A stretch of DNA of 7,280 bases from Sedimentisphaerales bacterium (lineage in GTDB: Bacteria; Planctomycetota; Phycisphaerae; Sedimentisphaerales; SM23-30): NCBI GenBank assembly GCA_030636065.1, contig DAOVXR010000082.1, positions 1-7,280 on the forward strand, read 5' to 3'. The position numbers were made by a program, and so were the translations under genes. The notes beneath the pieces were generated by a model. It saw only the letters and a list, made by a program, of their open reading frames with translations. It searched no databases and had not been told where the DNA came from. Below, piece by piece: positions 6,366 to 7,280 of the stretch; the stretch's first letter is position 1; each line of letters starts with the position of its first letter.

Positions 6366-6974
6366 ATGGAAAGAAAAGAAGCTATAGAAAGACTGCAAGA
6401 ACTTATTGGGAAAGAACTTCATGGTTTGGCCAGCAAGTTCGGGGTTACGGTTTATCGAAACAATAGAGTAAATAAGGGATGGGCAGGGCATGTATTTGAA
6501 AGGTTCCTGGGATTGCCTATAAACTCAGCCCAGTCTCCGAATTTCGGCTCCTGGGAGTTGAAATCAATTCCCCTTAAATATCTAAAAAGTGGAGAACTTA
6601 CATTCAAAGAGACTATGGCTGTCACGATGATCGATCCTGTAAATGTGTGTCAAAAGAAATTTCAAGATAGTCATTTGCTTGCAAAGCTTAAAAAGGCTGT
6701 GGTCGTAGCAAGAACTGTAGGCGATACCGTAGATGATCCAAGCTATATTCATTCAATTGTTGAATTCGACTTAAACGGCGAATTATACAAAGCAGTAAAA
6801 ACAGATTATGATCTTGTTAGAAATGTATTGCTTGATCCAGAACAGGGATTTGAATCATTGACAGGCAAAATGGGAGTTTATATCCAACCAAGAACAAAAG
6901 GTGCGGGACACGGCTCTACATCAAGAGCTTTTTACGCAAGGCCAAAGTTTCTTAAAGAATTTATCAAAATATGA
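6366..6974 (+). CDS. MutH/Sau3AI-fold type II restriction endonuclease
   Basis: This 202-residue protein matches the MutH/Sau3AI nuclease layout along its length. A helical N-terminus leads to GWAGHVFERFLG (38-49, like MutH GWVGQLIEWHLG), then PNFGSWELKSIPL (58-70, like MutH DFPELGIELKTIPV), an ETM-AVTMIDP strand (82-91), SHLLAKLKKAVVV (102-114, like SHVRHKLKRVLW) and GVYIQPRTKGAG (170-181, like GEYLQIRPKAA) before a final FYARPKFLKEFI (189-200). Catalytic residues equivalent to MutH E56, E77 and K79 are E45, E64 and K66; the position of D70 appears to be N59. MutH and Sau3AI act at GATC, making this the leading target. It follows the methyltransferase by 18 bases with GGA at 6352-6354. It is smaller than Sau3AI, having one domain. 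An R-M nuclease is more likely than a repair MutH because it sits beside its methylase and has no MutS/MutL context here. Confidence 0.85.
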   Translation: MERKEAIERLQELIGKELHGLASKFGVTVYRNNRVNKGWAGHVFERFLGLPINSAQSPNFGSWELKSIPLKYLKSGELTFKETMAVTMIDPVNVCQKKFQDSHLLAKLKKAVVVARTVGDTVDDPSYIHSIVEFDLNGELYKAVKTDYDLVRNVLLDPEQGFESLTGKMGVYIQPRTKGAGHGSTSRAFYARPKFLKEFIKI

Positions 6975-7011
6975 TTATAGCAGAGCGATCAACCGGACAC
7001 AGGTTTCCATA

Positions 7012-7031
7012 ATTCCCGCATTCGCTGGAAT
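7012..7031. repeat. Imperfect inverted repeat at the right edge of the cassette
   Basis: ATTCC (7012-7016) pairs with GGAAT (7027-7031); inside, GC (7018-7019) pairs with GC (7024-7025) after one mismatch, leaving a 4-base loop. The sequence resembles the widespread 'attcccgc...gcgggaat' dispersed palindromes seen in many bacterial genomes, in decayed form. No T run follows, so it is not a convincing terminator for the endonuclease gene. Confidence 0.4.
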
Positions 7032-7067
7032 GACACACTTGGCTAAAATATTACAAAGAAAGAAAAA

Positions 7068-7280
7068 ATGAAAAGCACCGGAAAAAAGAAAGGCAAGCGA
7101 ATCGACAGCCGGCGGGCGATAGAAGGTGATATGGCCGCCCGGCGACAGAGATTCTATGATTCCGGCGCCCCGGCTTCGATCCTGATGTTGATCCTGTTTA
7201 TCGTTTTGGCCACCCTTATTCTTTCGCTCAACATCTCGACGCAGGGGACGTCTGGAAACATCTGGCCCGGATCGAAAATA
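7068..7280 (+). CDS. Probable 7TM-HD family phosphohydrolase (PgpH/YqfF-like), N-terminus only
   Basis: An ATG at 7068 opens a frame that runs to the window end without a stop, giving 71 residues. The first 30 or so are very basic (KKKGKR, RR, ARRQR), followed by a single hydrophobic helix, ASILMLILFIVLATLILSL (about 36-54), and then a polar segment that would be outside the membrane. A basic cytosolic N-terminus, one helix, and then an external domain is how 7TM-HD (HDIG) proteins begin, and such genes commonly follow phoH. The family hydrolyses cyclic di-AMP in Firmicutes. The HD catalytic domain lies beyond the window, so this identification rests on gene order and topology and could be wrong. 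GC content returns to that of phoH. The ribosome-binding site is weak (AAAGAAAGAAAAA, no GG). Confidence 0.6.
   Translation, partial: MKSTGKKKGKRIDSRRAIEGDMAARRQRFYDSGAPASILMLILFIVLATLILSLNISTQGTSGNIWPGSKI

Larger units (their letters stand above)
4820..7067 (+). other. Type II restriction-modification cassette between phoH and the 7TM-HD gene
   Basis: Three same-strand genes (4936-5484, 5487-6347, 6366-6974) sit with gaps of 2 and 18 bases between two housekeeping genes that are commonly neighbours. Base composition changes sharply: by hand count, 5221-5280 has 20 G/C of 60, against 34 of 60 for 4381-4440 in phoH. The products are an unknown protein, an adenine methyltransferase and a MutH/Sau3AI-like endonuclease. 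I see no integrase, transposase or clear target duplication, so the mode of entry is unknown. Noncoding edges are 4820-4935 and 6975-7067. Confidence 0.75.

Noticed and set aside
4803..7068. AGAAAAAA at 4803-4810 and 7061-7068 as a target-site duplication around the cassette
   Set aside because: An 8-base A-rich match is expected by chance here, and the left copy lies inside phoH coding sequence.
1..7280. CRISPR array, tRNA, rRNA or riboswitch
   Set aside because: No regularly spaced direct repeats, cloverleaf or recognisable aptamer seen; spacers are all under about 120 bases.

Overview
The window looks like a piece of a Planctomycetota-type chromosome, possibly class Phycisphaerae (moderate confidence). 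The clues are a phosphatidate cytidylyltransferase whose C-terminal signature has the variant FGG-x-LDLLDS form instead of the usual HGG-x-LDRxDS, and a PhoH gene whose expected partner, a 7TM-HD membrane phosphohydrolase, lies downstream. The phylum call rests on recalled family features, not a search. All recognised genes lie on the + strand. No stretch longer than about 120 bases lacks a gene.

Left part (1-2920): a RhuM-family protein, cut off at its N-terminus by the window edge; a single-domain SMC/ABC-like ATPase of the COG3910 type 8 bases later; and a XylE-like sugar:proton symporter whose start overlaps the ATPase end by 11 bases. The tight packing suggests one transcript, although the three products have no obvious shared pathway.

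Middle part (2921-4819): a short spacer with a possible promoter and a small hairpin, then cdsA (CDP-diacylglycerol synthesis) overlapping phoH (RNA-associated P-loop ATPase) by 10 bases.

Right part (4820-7067): an AT-rich three-gene cassette. It encodes an unrecognised 182-residue protein, a beta-class DNA adenine methyltransferase of the DpnA/HindIII-methylase kind, and a MutH/Sau3AI-fold endonuclease. This is a compact type II restriction-modification system. GATC is the most likely target, judged from family resemblance only. It appears to have inserted between phoH and the next housekeeping gene, whose first 71 codons (7068-7280) look like the N-terminus of a 7TM-HD protein. Both edges of the cassette carry short repeat-like or palindromic sequence.

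The most interesting points are the unknown protein built into the R-M operon, the apparent Asp-to-Asn change at a catalytic position of the endonuclease, and the insertion into a normally conserved gene pair.
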